Assembly: GCA_963718195.1 (NCBI GenBank)
Contig: CAVQYQ010000010.1
Location: forward strand, 62,001-126,000
Length of the DNA: 64,000 nucleotides
Direction of reading: 5' to 3'
DNA from: MADRE3 sp963718195
GTDB taxonomy: Bacteria; Desulfobacterota; Desulfobulbia; Desulfobulbales; Desulfocapsaceae
Shown: one piece after another, positions 52,345 through 61,111 of the stretch
Position numbering within the stretch: position 1 is the stretch's first letter
Layout of the letters: each line of letters opens with the position of its first letter
Translations under genes and position numbers: made by a program
The notes under the pieces: model-generated
Database searches by the model: none
Told to the model about the DNA's origin: nothing
The model's input: only the letters and a program-made list of their open reading frames with translations

Positions 52345-53124
52345 ATGCGAACCGTCAAACTGGTAATCGCCTATGATGGAACTGGTTATTGCGGCTGGCA
52401 AAGACAAAGAGACGGTGCAACGATCCAGGCAGAAATAGAACATGCAGTATCAATTATCTGCGACCACTCTATAAGTGTTCATGGTGCGGGTAGAACAGAT
52501 GCAGGCGTTCATGCGCTCGGCATGACAGCTCATTTTCACACCGTCAGCAGGGTAGCTTGTGATAAACTTGTAAAAGGACTCAACGCCCTGCTTCCCGGGC
52601 AGATCAGAATTCTTAACGCATCAGACCAGCCTGAGGGATTCCATGCTCGATTCAGTGCCACCGGAAAAACCTATCGTTACAGTTTATTTACCGGAACAAT
52701 TCAGTGCCCGATGCAACGTCGCTATGTGGCGCACTGCCCTGCCAAGCTCAGCTCAACCGCCGTTGAGTCCTGTCTGAAGATCGTGACCGGAACCCATGAT
52801 TTCTCAAGCTTTGAAACCTCCGGCACGCGAGACAAAACCATTACCACAGGAAGAGGCGCCACTAGAACCCTGTTTGGAACGCACCTGGAGCAACCTGAGG
52901 CTGAACTTTATCAGCTGTTTTTTTCAGGGGATGGTTTTTTAAGGCACATGATCAGGAATCTTTCAGGGACAATTATTGAAGTTGGGCAGGGAAAACGGAC
53001 AGTGCAAGGATTCGAAACAATCCTTGGGAGCATGGACCGTCAGCAGGCAGGAGCAACAGCCCCGGCCCATGGACTGACACTGATCTCTGTTAACTATGAT
53101 AACGGCGGGCTGTCAAAGAGCTAG
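52345..53124 (+). CDS. truA: tRNA pseudouridine(38-40) synthase
   Basis: Converts U38-U40 of the anticodon arm to pseudouridine. The 260 residues carry the catalytic Asp52 in GAGRTDAGVHALG, with YDGTGYCGWQRQ at the N-terminus and FLRHMIRNLSGTIIEVGQGK near the end. The ATG at 52345 fits the family start; a GTG at 52321 that overlaps the argC stop is an alternative adding eight residues. Probably co-transcribed with argC. Confidence 0.95.
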   Translation: MRTVKLVIAYDGTGYCGWQRQRDGATIQAEIEHAVSIICDHSISVHGAGRTDAGVHALGMTAHFHTVSRVACDKLVKGLNALLPGQIRILNASDQPEGFHARFSATGKTYRYSLFTGTIQCPMQRRYVAHCPAKLSSTAVESCLKIVTGTHDFSSFETSGTRDKTITTGRGATRTLFGTHLEQPEAELYQLFFSGDGFLRHMIRNLSGTIIEVGQGKRTVQGFETILGSMDRQQAGATAPAHGLTLISVNYDNGGLSKS

Positions 53125-53171
53125 GCTAATCCTGAGAATGTGCAGATCTTCTTGTTGAAAGAAGCGGGGGG

Positions 53172-54146
53172 TTATCGTTTTTTACTGCTGGAATGCCTGG
53201 CAAGCAGTGATTGCAGTTTCCAGGGAGATGAAAGGCAGACATTTTCCTCCTCGCATGAACTCATTACGTCACAAAACGCCATGAACTCGGCGAGCGCATC
53301 ACTCATCTGCTTATCTTTTCTGCTGATCACATGAAGCTGCCTTTTCATGTCAATATCCGAAACTTTCAGGCTTTTCAGCCAGCCATTCTCAACTTCCCGG
53401 CAGATAGTCAGTGCAGACAGACAGGCAATACCAACGCCTGATTCTACGGCTCTTTTCACCGCTTCAGGATGGCCCATCTCCATGACGACATTGACATCGT
53501 CAAGGTAATCTTTCATTTTTTCACGAAAAATGGCTTCGGTGCCGGACCCCTTCTCTCTCATGATCCACCTGCTGTTTTTCATGTCTTCGCCCACGTCGAA
53601 GGCATCTTTGTTGGCGAGCGGGTCTGAGGGCGCAGCCAGGATCACCAGTTCGTCTTTGAACCATGGCCTGGCCTGGATGGCATCAGCGGCTATCCTTCCT
53701 TCGACAAAACCAAGATCAGAGGTGCCTTCCAGCACCATGCTTTCTGCTATCTTGGTATTGTAAACCAGCAGGTTAATCAGAACCTTCGGGTGTGCCTTTT
53801 TAAAGGCCCCGATCAGGTAGGGCAGGATATAGTTGCCAAGTGCAGAGCTGGCAACTATATTTATCTGCCCGACAAGGGTATCATTACGCTCAGACATTAT
53901 GGTCTCGATACTGCTGACCTGTGCAGTAATGTCCTTGGCAAGCGGCAACAGGTATCGCCCTCTGGCATTGAGCAGCAGACTTCTTCCATGCCTGTCAAAC
54001 AATGACCCCCCCAGTTGATTTTCCAACTCGGCAAGGGCCATACTTACCGCCGACTGGGTCACGAAAAGCTTCTTGCTCGCCTTGGTCACCTGTGCTGTTT
54101 CAGCAACAGCAATAAATATCTCAAGTTGTCTCAATGTAATAGACAT
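53172..54146 (-). CDS. LysR-family transcriptional regulator
   Basis: A 324-residue LysR regulator. The HTH spans about 1-60 (MSITLRQLEIFIAVAETAQ...KKLFVTQSAVSMALAELENQLG), followed by a periplasmic-binding-fold effector domain of the CysB/CbbR kind (about 90-300). The C-terminal tail beyond residue 300 contains extra Cys and Ser residues. It is divergent from nuoA across 287 bases, so it may control the complex I operon, its own gene or both. The effector is unknown. Confidence 0.93.
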   Translation of the reverse strand: MSITLRQLEIFIAVAETAQVTKASKKLFVTQSAVSMALAELENQLGGSLFDRHGRSLLLNARGRYLLPLAKDITAQVSSIETIMSERNDTLVGQINIVASSALGNYILPYLIGAFKKAHPKVLINLLVYNTKIAESMVLEGTSDLGFVEGRIAADAIQARPWFKDELVILAAPSDPLANKDAFDVGEDMKNSRWIMREKGSGTEAIFREKMKDYLDDVNVVMEMGHPEAVKRAVESGVGIACLSALTICREVENGWLKSLKVSDIDMKRQLHVISRKDKQMSDALAEFMAFCDVMSSCEEENVCLSSPWKLQSLLARHSSSKKR

Positions 54147-54260
54147 ACCACATCTCTCTTCAGTTTTTTTGATAGACTACATCTTTTTTATTTACATCGC
54201 ACCCGAAAACGTCCAGATGGTCATATCAGTCAAAAAATTTGTCCCAGCAATGAAACATTT

Positions 54261-54289
54261 TTGACCATAAAAACCAACTTTTATATGAG
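54261..54289 (+). promoter_or_regulatory. Candidate nuo operon promoter
   Basis: TTGACC (54261-54266, 5 of 6) and TATGAG (54284-54289, 4 of 6) at 17-base spacing, 145 bases before nuoA. Sequence match only. Confidence 0.35.
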
Positions 54290-54326
54290 ATCAAGCAACC
54301 AATATGATCGAAAATAAATTTTTCTT

Positions 54327-54365
54327 ATACAAAACAACGATTTTCTCGATACAAAAAAAGATTTT
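54327..54365. repeat. Pair of 17-18-bp direct repeats upstream of nuoA
   Basis: ATACAAAACAACGATTTT (54327-54344) and ATACAAAAAAAGATTTT (54349-54365) are near-identical and start 22 bases apart, about two helical turns. They lie between the candidate promoter and nuoA, so they could be regulator sites on the same DNA face, perhaps for the divergent LysR protein, or part of a second promoter. Confidence 0.4.
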
Positions 54366-54433
54366 ACAAATCACTCTCGTTACGGCATGTTGTTGTTTAT
54401 CTTTTTACCCTTCACCATCTCAGAAGGAGTATC

Positions 54434-54847
54434 ATGGATTACACAGCTTTCTTATATCGTGATGATATACTCTGGATCACCGCGTTCACGCTTGGAGGGC
54501 TCGGCTTTGCCCTCGGACCAATCCTGATCGTCTATTTGTTCATGCCTCTGAAGACAAGGCAAATCAGTGACAAAAGAGATCAGTTCATAGAGTGCGGCAT
54601 GGAACCAATCGGTGACAGCTGGATACGATACGGTGTCGTATTCTATCTCTATGCCCTCATTTTTCTCGCCTTTGATGTTGACGTTCTCTTCCTCTTTCCC
54701 GTGGCACTAGCTTACAACGATCCCATGTTCGTTATACGTGATTTTGTTGAGGTCCTCCTCTTTGTTGGAATCTTATCACTTGCTGTTGTTTATGCCTGGA
54801 TTAAAGGAGTTTTTAAGTGGGAACGCAAAATATATCGACAACCCTAG
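54434..54847 (+). CDS. nuoA: NADH-quinone oxidoreductase subunit A
   Basis: Small membrane subunit of complex I, 137 residues with three helices. KRDQFIECGMEPIGDSW carries the conserved Cys of the NuoA loop (..ECGxxP), and FDVDVLFLFPVA is the second-helix signature. First gene of the operon; RBS AGAAGGAG. Its last 31 bases overlap nuoB. Confidence 0.95.
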   Translation: MDYTAFLYRDDILWITAFTLGGLGFALGPILIVYLFMPLKTRQISDKRDQFIECGMEPIGDSWIRYGVVFYLYALIFLAFDVDVLFLFPVALAYNDPMFVIRDFVEVLLFVGILSLAVVYAWIKGVFKWERKIYRQP

Positions 54848-55350
54848 ACAACGTCCCTTCATCATTCGTTCAGTTTGCTGTCGCCGACAAATTGATTAAC
54901 CTCTGTCGGGCCAACTCGCTGTGGCCCCTGACCTTCGGTATCGCCTGCTGTGCAATTGAGATGATGTCAACCGGAGCCGCCCGATTCGATCTTTCACGCT
55001 TTGGAGCAGAGGTTTTCAGACCATCAGCGCGACAAAGCGACCTGATGATTGTCGCCGGGACCATATCCCACAAGATGGCTCCTGGGATAAAAACCCTCTA
55101 TGATCAGATGCCCGAACCAAAATGGGTGATTGCGCTTGGAAATTGCGCCATCTCAGGTGGCCCATTTGTATATGAGGGACAGTATGGAATTGTTGAAGGA
55201 GCTGACAAATTCCTGCCTGTTGATGTCTTTGTCCCTGGCTGTCCGCCACGGCCCGAGGCGTTAATCGAGGGCATTATCGAACTAGAACATAAAATCACCG
55301 GATGGCGCAGGTGGCCAAAAGTGAAACCTGAGTGGAGAGACCTTCCCTAA
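54817..55350 (+). CDS. nuoB: NADH-quinone oxidoreductase subunit B (N2 cluster)
   Basis: Peripheral-arm subunit of 177 residues holding the terminal 4Fe-4S cluster N2, ligands Cys44, Cys45, Cys110 and Cys142 (CCAIEMM, LGNCAISGG, VPGCPPRPEA). The start is a GTG at 54817 inside nuoA, supported by AAAGGAG about 8 bases upstream; this 31-base overlap implies coupled translation. Confidence 0.96.
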   Translation: MGTQNISTTLDNVPSSFVQFAVADKLINLCRANSLWPLTFGIACCAIEMMSTGAARFDLSRFGAEVFRPSARQSDLMIVAGTISHKMAPGIKTLYDQMPEPKWVIALGNCAISGGPFVYEGQYGIVEGADKFLPVDVFVPGCPPRPEALIEGIIELEHKITGWRRWPKVKPEWRDLP

Positions 55351-55381
55351 TCGTTAAGTAGTCAGTTTAAAAGAGATACAG

Positions 55382-55912
55382 ATGACAATTCAGGAAACAA
55401 CAAAGCAGGCGCTTTCTGAGCTTTTTACCCAGCAGACTACGGGTACCGCCGCACTTGAGCCAAGCCCCGATTCATCCGGGAAAGAAGAGGAGCAGGAGAG
55501 CCTACCCCGCCAACCCGGTATCATCGACCAGAATTATGATGAAAAGGGATTTCATATCGACACCCTGGTCGAGCCGGAACAACTCCTGCGGACAGCTGAA
55601 ATCATGTTTGATTGTGGGTATTTCATCGAATCAATCACCGGTGTTGACTGGATAAAAGAGGACCAGCTTGAAGTGGTTTACGATTTCAGCCGTTATGATT
55701 TTGATCTCTGCCGTGTTGCAGTAAGAGTCAGAATCCCGCGCACTGACCCTCATCTTCCCACCATCACCGGAGTATACACCGGTGCAAATTGGCACGAGCG
55801 TGAGACCCATGATTTTTTTGGTATTGTCTTTGATGGACATCCACACCTGATTCCACTTCTTCTCCCGGAAGATGCAGACTTTCACCCGCTCCTGAAGGAT
55901 TTTAAAGCATGA
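55382..55912 (+). CDS. nuoC: NADH-quinone oxidoreductase subunit C
   Basis: Subunit of the connecting module, 176 residues, separate from NuoD (not a CD fusion). The N-terminal 55 residues are a hydrophilic, acidic extension not usual in NuoC; the core starts at KGFHIDTLVEPEQL and ends with the signature GANWHERETHDFFGIVFDGHPHL. It overlaps nuoD by four bases. Confidence 0.94.
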   Translation: MTIQETTKQALSELFTQQTTGTAALEPSPDSSGKEEEQESLPRQPGIIDQNYDEKGFHIDTLVEPEQLLRTAEIMFDCGYFIESITGVDWIKEDQLEVVYDFSRYDFDLCRVAVRVRIPRTDPHLPTITGVYTGANWHERETHDFFGIVFDGHPHLIPLLLPEDADFHPLLKDFKA

Positions 55913-57027
55913 GTCAACCTATTGAGCTGCAGAAGGATGAGACCTTTGTCCTTAATGTAGGACCACAACATCCGGCAACCCATGGTGTGCTTCGGGTCAA
56001 AATGACCATGGACGGCGAATATATTTATAATGCCGAGACCGTCCTCGGGTATATCCACCGGATGCACGAAAAAATGGCTGAAAACAGGTCCTATCCTCAG
56101 TATATGCCCAACATGGGCCGTCTTGATTATCTATCTGCGATGGCATTCAATCACGGTTATGCGCTGGTCGTTGAGCGCGCGGCGGGGATCGAGGTTCCCG
56201 AGCGCGCCGAGTATATTCGTGTCATTACCGTGGAGTTGAACCGTCTCTCTTCGCACCTGGTATGGCTTGGCGCCTTTGTCCTTGATCTCGGCGGGTTTAC
56301 CCCGCTGATGTACTGTTTTGATGACCGTGAACAAATCCTTGACCTTCTGGAGTCTGTTACCGGCTCCCGCCTCACCTACTGTTATTTTCGATTTGGAGGT
56401 CTATACAACGATATTGATGATGAGTTTATCGTCGGCACAAAAGCGTTTATCAAACATATGCGCAAAGAACTGAAGATGTATGAAAAACTCGTTACCGGCA
56501 ATATCATCCTGATGAAACGGCTGAAAGAACAAGGTCCCGTTGACAAGGACATGTGTCAGCGTTACGGCGCAACCGGCCCTGTTGCCCGCGGCTCCGGGAT
56601 CAACTATGACGTCAGGAAAAATGAACCGTACTCTGTCTATCCCGAGCTCGATTTTGATGTCCCTGTCTATCACGAATGTGATTCCTTTGCCCGATATCTG
56701 GTACGAATGGAAGAAATGGAACAGTCTCTTCGCATTATTGAACAATCCCTTGAAAAACTACCCGAAGGGCCGGTCAATCCCAAAAAGAAACCGAAGATAA
56801 TCAAACCTCCACCAGGCGATTATTATGCGGCTGTTGAAACAGCCCGGGGTAACTTCGGAATACGGTTGGTGAGTGACGGTACCAAGAACGCCTACCGTTT
56901 GAAACTGAGGTCTCCGACGTATTCTAATATGCACCTTTTTGATGAAGCCTGCAGGGGAATGCTTCTGGCCGATGCACTTGCCTTCATGGGTAGCCTTGAC
57001 CTGGTCATTCCCGAGATGGATCGATAA
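55909..57027 (+). CDS. nuoD: NADH-quinone oxidoreductase subunit D
   Basis: The 49-kDa subunit, 372 residues, which forms the quinone site together with NuoB. NVGPQHPATHGVLR (about 16-29), YIHRMHEKMAENRSY and the C-terminal FMGSLDLVIPEMDR are diagnostic. The hydrogenase-derived cysteines are absent, as in all complex I NuoD. It overlaps nuoC (ATGA) and ends 11 bases before nuoH. Confidence 0.96.
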   Translation: MSQPIELQKDETFVLNVGPQHPATHGVLRVKMTMDGEYIYNAETVLGYIHRMHEKMAENRSYPQYMPNMGRLDYLSAMAFNHGYALVVERAAGIEVPERAEYIRVITVELNRLSSHLVWLGAFVLDLGGFTPLMYCFDDREQILDLLESVTGSRLTYCYFRFGGLYNDIDDEFIVGTKAFIKHMRKELKMYEKLVTGNIILMKRLKEQGPVDKDMCQRYGATGPVARGSGINYDVRKNEPYSVYPELDFDVPVYHECDSFARYLVRMEEMEQSLRIIEQSLEKLPEGPVNPKKKPKIIKPPPGDYYAAVETARGNFGIRLVSDGTKNAYRLKLRSPTYSNMHLFDEACRGMLLADALAFMGSLDLVIPEMDR

Positions 57028-57038
57028 CGGAGAATATT

Positions 57039-58055
57039 ATGAATCTGACCCTTCTCAACGCAGTCATTGCCGTATTTATTGCCATCTGTTTCGTTGGCCT
57101 CAATGCCGCCTACCTTGTCTGGTGTGAACGAAAAGGAGCCGGTTTTTACCAGCGACGGCCGGGTCCGATGGAAAATGGCCCATGGGGGTTGTTGCAACCC
57201 CCGATTGACGGGGTAAAACTGATGACTAAGCAGTTGTTGATACCAGGCGGTGTTGACAAAGCGATATTCATGGTCGCCCCGGTACTGGCCATGTTTCCTG
57301 CCCTGGTCAGCTTTGTGACAATACCGTTTAGTGAGACAATTATTGCACATCCGATAAATGTTGGAGTACTGATGATCTTCGCCTCGGCCGCTCTGGGTGG
57401 AATGTCATTGTTGGTTGCAGGGTGGGGATCACGTAACAAATACGCAATGATTTCCTCGGTGCGTGCTGTATCCCAGACGGTTGCCTATGAAATTCCGCTC
57501 CTGATTACAACAATTACTGTGGTAATGATCAGTGGGTCGCTCAACCTCTCCGACATTGTTCAGCATCAACTGGGCGGTTTTTGGAACTGGAACATCTGGC
57601 CATTCCAGAAATCGGTGGGCTTTAACCTGCTGATGCCCATTTCTTTTTTAATCCTTTTCGTCTGTGCCGTGGCTGAGACTAATCGAGCACCATTTGACCT
57701 GGGCGAGGCTGAAAGTGAGCTGGTTGCGGGTTTCCATACCGAGTATTCGAGCATGGGATTCGGACTCTTCTTCATGGGGGAATATGCAAACATTGTCATT
57801 GGCGCCTGCCTTATAACGATTCTCTTTCTGGGCGGCTGGTCATGCCCGATAGGAGATATTGGCATCTTTCCCTTCACCAACAACGTCGGCTGGTTTCTGT
57901 TGAAAATCTATCTGATAATCTTTGTCTTTATCTGGATTCGCTGGACATTTCCGAGAACGACCATTTACGGTCTTCTTAACCTGTCGTGGAAGTATCTGAT
58001 TCCTATTTCCCTGTTCAACCTGCTGCTGACCGCAGGGTTACTGAAGGTGTTTTGA
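57039..58055 (+). CDS. nuoH: NADH-quinone oxidoreductase subunit H
   Basis: The eight-helix membrane subunit that links the quinone site to the proton channels, 338 residues. WCERKGAGFYQRRPGPMENGPWGLLQPP and ETNRAPFDLGEAESELVAGFHTEYSSM are the two most conserved loops of the family. It follows nuoD directly: nuoE, nuoF and nuoG, which normally lie between D and H, are missing. Confidence 0.97.
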   Translation: MNLTLLNAVIAVFIAICFVGLNAAYLVWCERKGAGFYQRRPGPMENGPWGLLQPPIDGVKLMTKQLLIPGGVDKAIFMVAPVLAMFPALVSFVTIPFSETIIAHPINVGVLMIFASAALGGMSLLVAGWGSRNKYAMISSVRAVSQTVAYEIPLLITTITVVMISGSLNLSDIVQHQLGGFWNWNIWPFQKSVGFNLLMPISFLILFVCAVAETNRAPFDLGEAESELVAGFHTEYSSMGFGLFFMGEYANIVIGACLITILFLGGWSCPIGDIGIFPFTNNVGWFLLKIYLIIFVFIWIRWTFPRTTIYGLLNLSWKYLIPISLFNLLLTAGLLKVF

Positions 58056-58057
58056 TT

Positions 58058-58495
58058 ATGGGCGGCTATTTCACTGAATTATTTACCGGTACAAAAAGCC
58101 TTCTGGACGGCATGTGGGTAACCTTGAAAGAATTTCCCAAAAGACCGGTTACCCTCAGTTACCCGCACGAATCGGTTAAAATGTATCGGCGTTTCCGCGG
58201 CCATATCGAACTCATCGGTAACGAAGAAGGCAAGTCCAACTGCATCGTCTGCGGCATGTGTCAGCGCGCCTGCCCGTCTGGCTGTATCAGCCTTGATGGT
58301 GAGAAACCCGAAGGAAGCAAGAAAAAAGTGCTTACCAGCTACATACTCGATTTTACCACCTGCTCACTCTGCGGGTCATGTGTGGAATCATGCAACTTTG
58401 ACGCACTGCAGTTTTCCAACGAGTATAATCTCGCCAGCACAAGGAAGGAGGACTTTATCATGGACCTTCTCAAACGACTCGAGGAGCAGAAATAA
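58058..58495 (+). CDS. nuoI: NADH-quinone oxidoreductase subunit I (two 4Fe-4S clusters)
   Basis: Ferredoxin-like subunit of 145 residues that relays electrons to N2. Cluster ligands are Cys62, Cys65, Cys68 and Cys72 (CIVCGMCQRACP) and Cys102, Cys105, Cys108 and Cys112 (CSLCGSCVESCNF; the usual Pro after the last Cys is Asn). The ATG at 58058 lies two bases after the nuoH stop; a longer start inside nuoH is open but gives a non-homologous N-terminus. Overlaps nuoJ by one base. Confidence 0.95.
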   Translation: MGGYFTELFTGTKSLLDGMWVTLKEFPKRPVTLSYPHESVKMYRRFRGHIELIGNEEGKSNCIVCGMCQRACPSGCISLDGEKPEGSKKKVLTSYILDFTTCSLCGSCVESCNFDALQFSNEYNLASTRKEDFIMDLLKRLEEQK

Positions 58496-59040
58496 TGAAT
58501 GGACCTGACCTTGCGGCCCAGTCTCCCGATTTATTGACAGCAGACGGACTGGCTGGCCTCATCTTCCTGATCATGATAGCGGTCACCCTGGCGGGTGCCT
58601 ATATAGCTGCCACCTCGGAACGGCTTGTGCGCGCTGTTGCCGGCCTGGTTGTCTGTTTTGTCGGGGTTGCAGGAATGTACTATTTCCTCAACTCCCCCTT
58701 CATGGCCATGATGCAGATCCTGATTTATGTGGGGGCTGTCTGCATCACCATTTCATTTGCCATCATGCTCGCAGCACCTGAACAGAAAAAAAAGACGGGT
58801 CCATCCAACCTGCTTTCCGGCCCGCTGGGGTTCATTGTCGCTGCCCTGGTTTTTGGCGGTATGGCAACACTTGCGCTGCGGACTGAATGGCAGAGCTTTG
58901 CCAAAACCTCAACAGGATCAGTCAGGGAAATTGGCATCCAGCTGCTCACCAGCTATTCAATGGTTTTTGAACTGATCTCGATAATACTGCTTATCGCCAT
59001 CATTGGAGCAATCGTTATTGCCCGCGATGGAAGGAGCTGA
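58495..59040 (+). CDS. nuoJ: NADH-quinone oxidoreductase subunit J
   Basis: Membrane subunit of 181 residues with five helices, ending in ILLIAIIGAIVIARDGRS. The helix FLNSPFMAMMQILIYVGAVCITISFAIML contains the pi-bulge and conserved Tyr region used in proton translocation. It starts at the last base of the nuoI stop (TAATG) and ends two bases before nuoK. Confidence 0.94.
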   Translation: MNGPDLAAQSPDLLTADGLAGLIFLIMIAVTLAGAYIAATSERLVRAVAGLVVCFVGVAGMYYFLNSPFMAMMQILIYVGAVCITISFAIMLAAPEQKKKTGPSNLLSGPLGFIVAALVFGGMATLALRTEWQSFAKTSTGSVREIGIQLLTSYSMVFELISIILLIAIIGAIVIARDGRS

Positions 59041-59042
59041 GA

Positions 59043-59369
59043 ATGCCGCTACTTGCGATACACCAATACCTGACCACATATCTGGTTTTTGGCGCCATGC
59101 TCTTTGGCTTTGGGATCTATGGTCTGGTAACCAGGAGAACGCTTATTGGTATGCTTATTGCCGGAGAACTGATGCTTGCCGGAGTCTCAATCAATTTTAT
59201 GGCTTTCAACAGGTTTCTGGCACCGGATCCCACGGTCGGTCAAATATTTACCCTTTTCATTATGGCGATTGCCGCGGCTGAAGCTGCCATTGGTCTGAGT
59301 ATCGTTGTTGCCGTCTATCGACATTTTAAGACAGTCGATACTGAAGACCTGATCAATCTCAAAGGTTAG
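59043..59369 (+). CDS. nuoK: NADH-quinone oxidoreductase subunit K
   Basis: Small membrane subunit of 108 residues, three helices (MrpC-like). GMLIAGELMLAGVSINFMAF carries the first conserved Glu, and AAEAAIGLSIVVAVYRHF the second; both lie on the proton path. 15 bases before the antiporter-like gene. Confidence 0.95.
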   Translation: MPLLAIHQYLTTYLVFGAMLFGFGIYGLVTRRTLIGMLIAGELMLAGVSINFMAFNRFLAPDPTVGQIFTLFIMAIAAAEAAIGLSIVVAVYRHFKTVDTEDLINLKG

Positions 59370-59384
59370 GAGAAAAGAGTCGGT

Positions 59385-60866
59385 ATGGATGCACATATAA
59401 TCGTTACCTCTAAATTGCTCTTTGCTCTGCTCGTTCCCCTGATCGGGGCTATTGGGGTCATGCTGAAAGGCGAGAATGAGAATCTCAGGGAAGCGATTTC
59501 ATCTGTTTCCTCAATCATTCTTCTCGCTATCGTCTGCTCGATGATCCCGGATGTTCTAAACGGCAAGACCCTCTATTATCGACTTTTTACCATTCTCCCC
59601 AACGTTACGGTAACCCTTCGTGCCGACGCGATGTCGATGATCTTTGCCCTGGTTGCCTCATCGCTCTGGACCATTGCGGTCTATTATTCAATGGGCTATA
59701 TGCGGGGATTAAAGGAACATGCCCAGACCAGGTTCAACGCCTGCTTTGCTCTGGCCATTTTTGGCGCCATCGGCGTTGCTCTCTCAGATAATCTCTTTAC
59801 CATGTATCTCTTCTACGAGATTGTTTCGGTATGCACCTACCCATTGGTTGCCCATCATCAGGATAAAGAGGGATATGATGGAGGTCGCAAGTATCTGGTC
59901 TACCTCACCGCCACTGCCAAGGCGTTTCTGCTGCCTGCGATGATTCTCATCTATGTGCTTACCGGCACACTGGACTTCAGTGGTGGGATTTCCACTGGCA
60001 TATTCCCGCCGGAGGTACACAAACCGCTGGTAATCATGCTTTATATTTTCTGCATCTTCGGCTTTGCCAAAAACGGCATTATGCCCTTCCATCACTGGCT
60101 GCCCGGCGCGATGGTTGCCCCGACACCTGTCTCCGCCCTGCTCCATGCTGTTGCGGTTGTAAAGGTTGGCGTTTTCTGTACCACCAGGGTAATGCTCTAC
60201 GTTTTCGGGGTGGATACCATGGCAGCTCTGAACCTCGGGATACCGACCGCCTATTTTGTTGGCTTCACCATAATCGTGGCCTCCGTTATCGCCCTTTCAA
60301 AAGACAACCTGAAAGCCCGTCTTGCCTACTCTACGGTAAGTCAGCTCAGTTATATCATCATGGGTGTTGCCCTGCTGACAGTGCCTGGTATCCAGGGAGG
60401 ACTGATCCATATCGTCAACCATGGTTTCTCCAAAATCACCCTGTTTTTCTGCGCAGGCGCTATCTATGTGGCCGCCCACAAGAAGAACATATCTGAAATG
60501 GAAGGCCTTGGAAAAGTAATGCCGTTCACCTTTGGTGCTTTTGCAATCGCCTCACTTTCAATGATTGGAGCCCCGCCTGTTGCCGGATTTATTACCAAGT
60601 GGAATCTGCTTGTCGGTTCCATAGAAGCGCATCAGATCGGCATTCTGCTCATCCTGCTCACTTCCACCCTGCTCAATGCCGCCTACTTTTTACCGGTGAC
60701 CTATCGGGCATTTTTCGGTAAACGCCCAGCTGACGAACCTTTTATTGGAATCAGGGAAGCACCTCTGGCTATGCTGATTCCAATTATAATAGCGTGCACC
60801 ATATCTGTGATTATCGGCATCTGGCCTCAATTTATGATGCAATTCGTCAAAGCGGTGACAGGATGA
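59385..60866 (+). CDS. Complex I antiporter-like subunit (MrpD/NuoN-like), first copy
   Basis: A proton-translocating membrane protein of 493 residues with about 14 helices. Key residues of the Mrp/NuoLMN family are visible: YEIVSVCTYPLVAHH (helix 5, conserved Glu), MPFHHWLPGAMVAPTPVSALLHAVAVVKVGVF (helices 7-8, conserved Lys) and the HGFSKITLFFCAGAIY segment with a further Lys. It is shorter than NuoL and lacks the long lateral helix. Its place between nuoK and the next antiporter is typical of the 11-subunit complexes without NuoEFG. Overlaps the following small gene by four bases. Confidence 0.88.
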   Translation: MDAHIIVTSKLLFALLVPLIGAIGVMLKGENENLREAISSVSSIILLAIVCSMIPDVLNGKTLYYRLFTILPNVTVTLRADAMSMIFALVASSLWTIAVYYSMGYMRGLKEHAQTRFNACFALAIFGAIGVALSDNLFTMYLFYEIVSVCTYPLVAHHQDKEGYDGGRKYLVYLTATAKAFLLPAMILIYVLTGTLDFSGGISTGIFPPEVHKPLVIMLYIFCIFGFAKNGIMPFHHWLPGAMVAPTPVSALLHAVAVVKVGVFCTTRVMLYVFGVDTMAALNLGIPTAYFVGFTIIVASVIALSKDNLKARLAYSTVSQLSYIIMGVALLTVPGIQGGLIHIVNHGFSKITLFFCAGAIYVAAHKKNISEMEGLGKVMPFTFGAFAIASLSMIGAPPVAGFITKWNLLVGSIEAHQIGILLILLTSTLLNAAYFLPVTYRAFFGKRPADEPFIGIREAPLAMLIPIIIACTISVIIGIWPQFMMQFVKAVTG

Positions 60867-61111
60867 TACAACTAATTGATTTCATGATAGAAAAAAGGAA
60901 AATGGTGGCCACGGTTCTGCTTACTGTAATCATCGCTCTATTTTTCTGGAGCCTTACCGTCGACACCTCTCATGCCCACACCTGGGCCGAGAAGCATATT
61001 CCAGGATTCTGGTCACTGTTTGGCATTGTCTCCTGCATTGTTTTGATATTTATCGCCCGCTGGTTCAGCAGTGCCGGTATAGCAAGAGAGGAGGACTACT
61101 ATGACAACTAG
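60863..61111 (+). CDS. Small two-helix membrane protein within the nuo operon
   Basis: An 82-residue protein with two hydrophobic helices (about 13-33 and 47-66) and an acidic C-terminus (REEDYYDN). Its ATG overlaps the stop of the upstream gene (ATGA), and its own end overlaps the next antiporter gene by 11 bases. The packing indicates a real, co-translated gene. No family recognised. It could be an accessory subunit that fits between the two antiporter-like proteins (inference). Confidence 0.8.
   Translation: MIQLIDFMIEKRKMVATVLLTVIIALFFWSLTVDTSHAHTWAEKHIPGFWSLFGIVSCIVLIFIARWFSSAGIAREEDYYDN

Noticed and set aside
58113..58495. NuoI read as an independent ferredoxin or as evidence of a second hydrogenase module
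   Set aside because: Its position between nuoH and nuoJ and its overlaps fit plain NuoI. No hydrogenase large-subunit cysteines occur in nuoD.
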